Positions 22,703 through 23,492 of a stretch of 23,492 nt of DNA are shown here, piece by piece. Position 1 is the first letter of the stretch. The number at the start of each line of letters is the position of its first letter. The notes under the pieces were generated by a model. It was not told the origin of the DNA and did no database searches. It was given only the letters and a program-made list of their open reading frames with translations. A program made the translations under genes and the position numbers. Source of the stretch: Lachnospiraceae bacterium UBA6452. GTDB lineage: Bacteria > Bacillota > Clostridia > Lachnospirales > Lachnospiraceae. Location: NCBI GenBank assembly GCA_002441865.1, contig DJNY01000234.1, positions 1,355 to 24,846 on the forward strand, read 5' to 3'.

Positions 22703-23452
22703 TTATTTCTTTGCCTGCATTCTCTGTCTGACAACTTCGTATGCAAGTACACCTGCAGCCACAGATGCGTTCAGGGAATCAATATCTCCCTGCATGGGGA
22801 TCCGTGCTGTCAGATCACATTTGGACTTCACAAGGCGTCCCACTCCTTCCCCTTCATTCCCGATCACCAGTCCGATCGGTCCTGTCAGATTCTGTCTGTA
22901 CATGATCTCACCGTCCATATCCGCACATACAAACCAGAGCCCTTCTTTTTTCAGTTCCTCGATTGTCTGGGAAAGGTTTGTGACCTTTGCGACCGGTGTG
23001 TAATTCAGCGCACCTGCTGATGCTTTTGCAACGGTTGCGGTCAGACCTGCTGCTCTGTTCTTCGGAATGATCACACCATGCGCACCTGCCAGATTGGCCG
23101 TTCTGATGATCGCACCGAGATTATGCGGATCCTCAATATTATCCAGAATAAAAATAAACGGATCTTCACCCTTTTCCTTTGCTTTGTCCAGGATATCGGA
23201 AACTTCCGCATATTCATAAGCAGCAGCATAGGCAATGACACCCTGATGCTTTCCTGTCTCGGACATCTGGTCAAGGCGTTCCTTTGTTACATACTTGATC
23301 ATCACATCTTTTTTCTTTGCTTCCCTGCGGATGGTCACCATCGGCCCATCCTGACAGCCGTCCAAAATAAACACCTTATCGATCGGCTTACCACTGCGAA
23401 ATGCTTCTATGACTGCATTTCTGCCTTCTATCGTAAATTCTTCGTATCGCAT
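22703..23452 (-). CDS. rlmB: 23S rRNA (guanosine-2'-O)-methyltransferase RlmB
   Basis: A 249-aa SPOUT-class methyltransferase that uses S-adenosylmethionine to methylate the ribose of G2251 (E. coli numbering) in the peptidyl-transferase loop of 23S rRNA. A substrate-binding N-terminal domain (1-75) is followed by the knotted catalytic domain with all three TrmH motifs: NIEDPHNLGAIIRT (105-118), IGNEGEG (197-203) and IPM...SLNASVAAGV (218-235). I use the ATG at 23452, which has GAGG 5 nt upstream and gives the normal N-terminus. An open GTG at 23485 would add 11 atypical residues. A TGA at 23482-23484 is probably the stop of the upstream gene, expected to be mrnC, but too little is in the window to confirm. 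Confidence 0.93.
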   Translation of the reverse strand: MRYEEFTIEGRNAVIEAFRSGKPIDKVFILDGCQDGPMVTIRREAKKKDVMIKYVTKERLDQMSETGKHQGVIAYAAAYEYAEVSDILDKAKEKGEDPFIFILDNIEDPHNLGAIIRTANLAGAHGVIIPKNRAAGLTATVAKASAGALNYTPVAKVTNLSQTIEELKKEGLWFVCADMDGEIMYRQNLTGPIGLVIGNEGEGVGRLVKSKCDLTARIPMQGDIDSLNASVAAGVLAYEVVRQRMQAKK

Positions 23453-23492
23453 TTTTTCCTCATTTCTGCCCGTTTTCCCGGTCACTTGATCT

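Overview
The window looks like a chromosomal segment of a low-to-moderate-GC Gram-positive anaerobe of the Clostridia, most likely Lachnospiraceae. Reasons: the rlmB-sigH pair in the order known from Firmicutes, a bifunctional class A PBP with a glutamine-rich acidic tail, a surface protein built from InlB/Listeria-Bacteroides-type repeats and FN3, strong purine-rich Shine-Dalgarno sites, sigma-A promoters of TTGACA-17-TATAAT type, and a tRNA without an encoded CCA. The family assignment is inference. The first ~4 kb is visibly richer in A+T than the rest and looks accessory.

Layout. (1) 1-2934, plus strand: a tight four-gene set of envelope genes (the 3' end of a small Cys-rich probable lipoprotein, a 161-aa membrane protein, a PH-like/SHOCT membrane protein, a 447-aa lipoprotein), closed by a hairpin shared with the next gene. 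(2) 3025-3885, minus: a BRO/DinD-like N-terminal domain fused to a class III (NmFic-type) Fic AMP-transferase domain. (3) 4002-5362, plus: a TetR regulator, apparently started at ATT, and an L-2-amino-thiazoline-4-carboxylate-hydrolase-family protein, under a promoter overlapped by a perfect operator-like palindrome. (4) 5424-7918, minus: a GNAT acetyltransferase and a regulator with two HTH domains; the regulator is divergent from (5) 8094-10010, a secreted repeat protein, and the shared intergenic region holds a 33-bp imperfect palindrome. (6) 10075-11405, minus: a second TetR/ATC-hydrolase cassette with a 32-bp palindrome over its promoter. (7) 11437-13691, minus: yigZ, a cytoplasmic GH26 mannanase-like gene and a decayed macrodomain gene. 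(8) 14020-16713, plus: the class A PBP. (9) 16864-21293, minus: a membrane-anchored degenerate histidine kinase-receiver protein overlapping by ATGA a large GT-C-like membrane protein. (10) 21429-21500, plus: tRNA-Thr(GGT). (11) 21592-23485, minus: a 104-aa coiled-coil protein, sigH and rlmB.

How the parts work together. Regions 8, 10 and 11 are housekeeping (peptidoglycan synthesis, tRNA, rRNA methylation, transition-state sigma factor). The rest is small regulated units. Most notable are the two independent TetR/ATC-hydrolase cassettes, each apparently autoregulated, the BRO-Fic fusion, and the pseudokinase-receiver/GT-C pair. I see no CRISPR array, insertion sequence, prophage structural gene or rRNA. 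No single unit is clearly a new defence system; the strongest candidates for something undescribed are listed in the findings.
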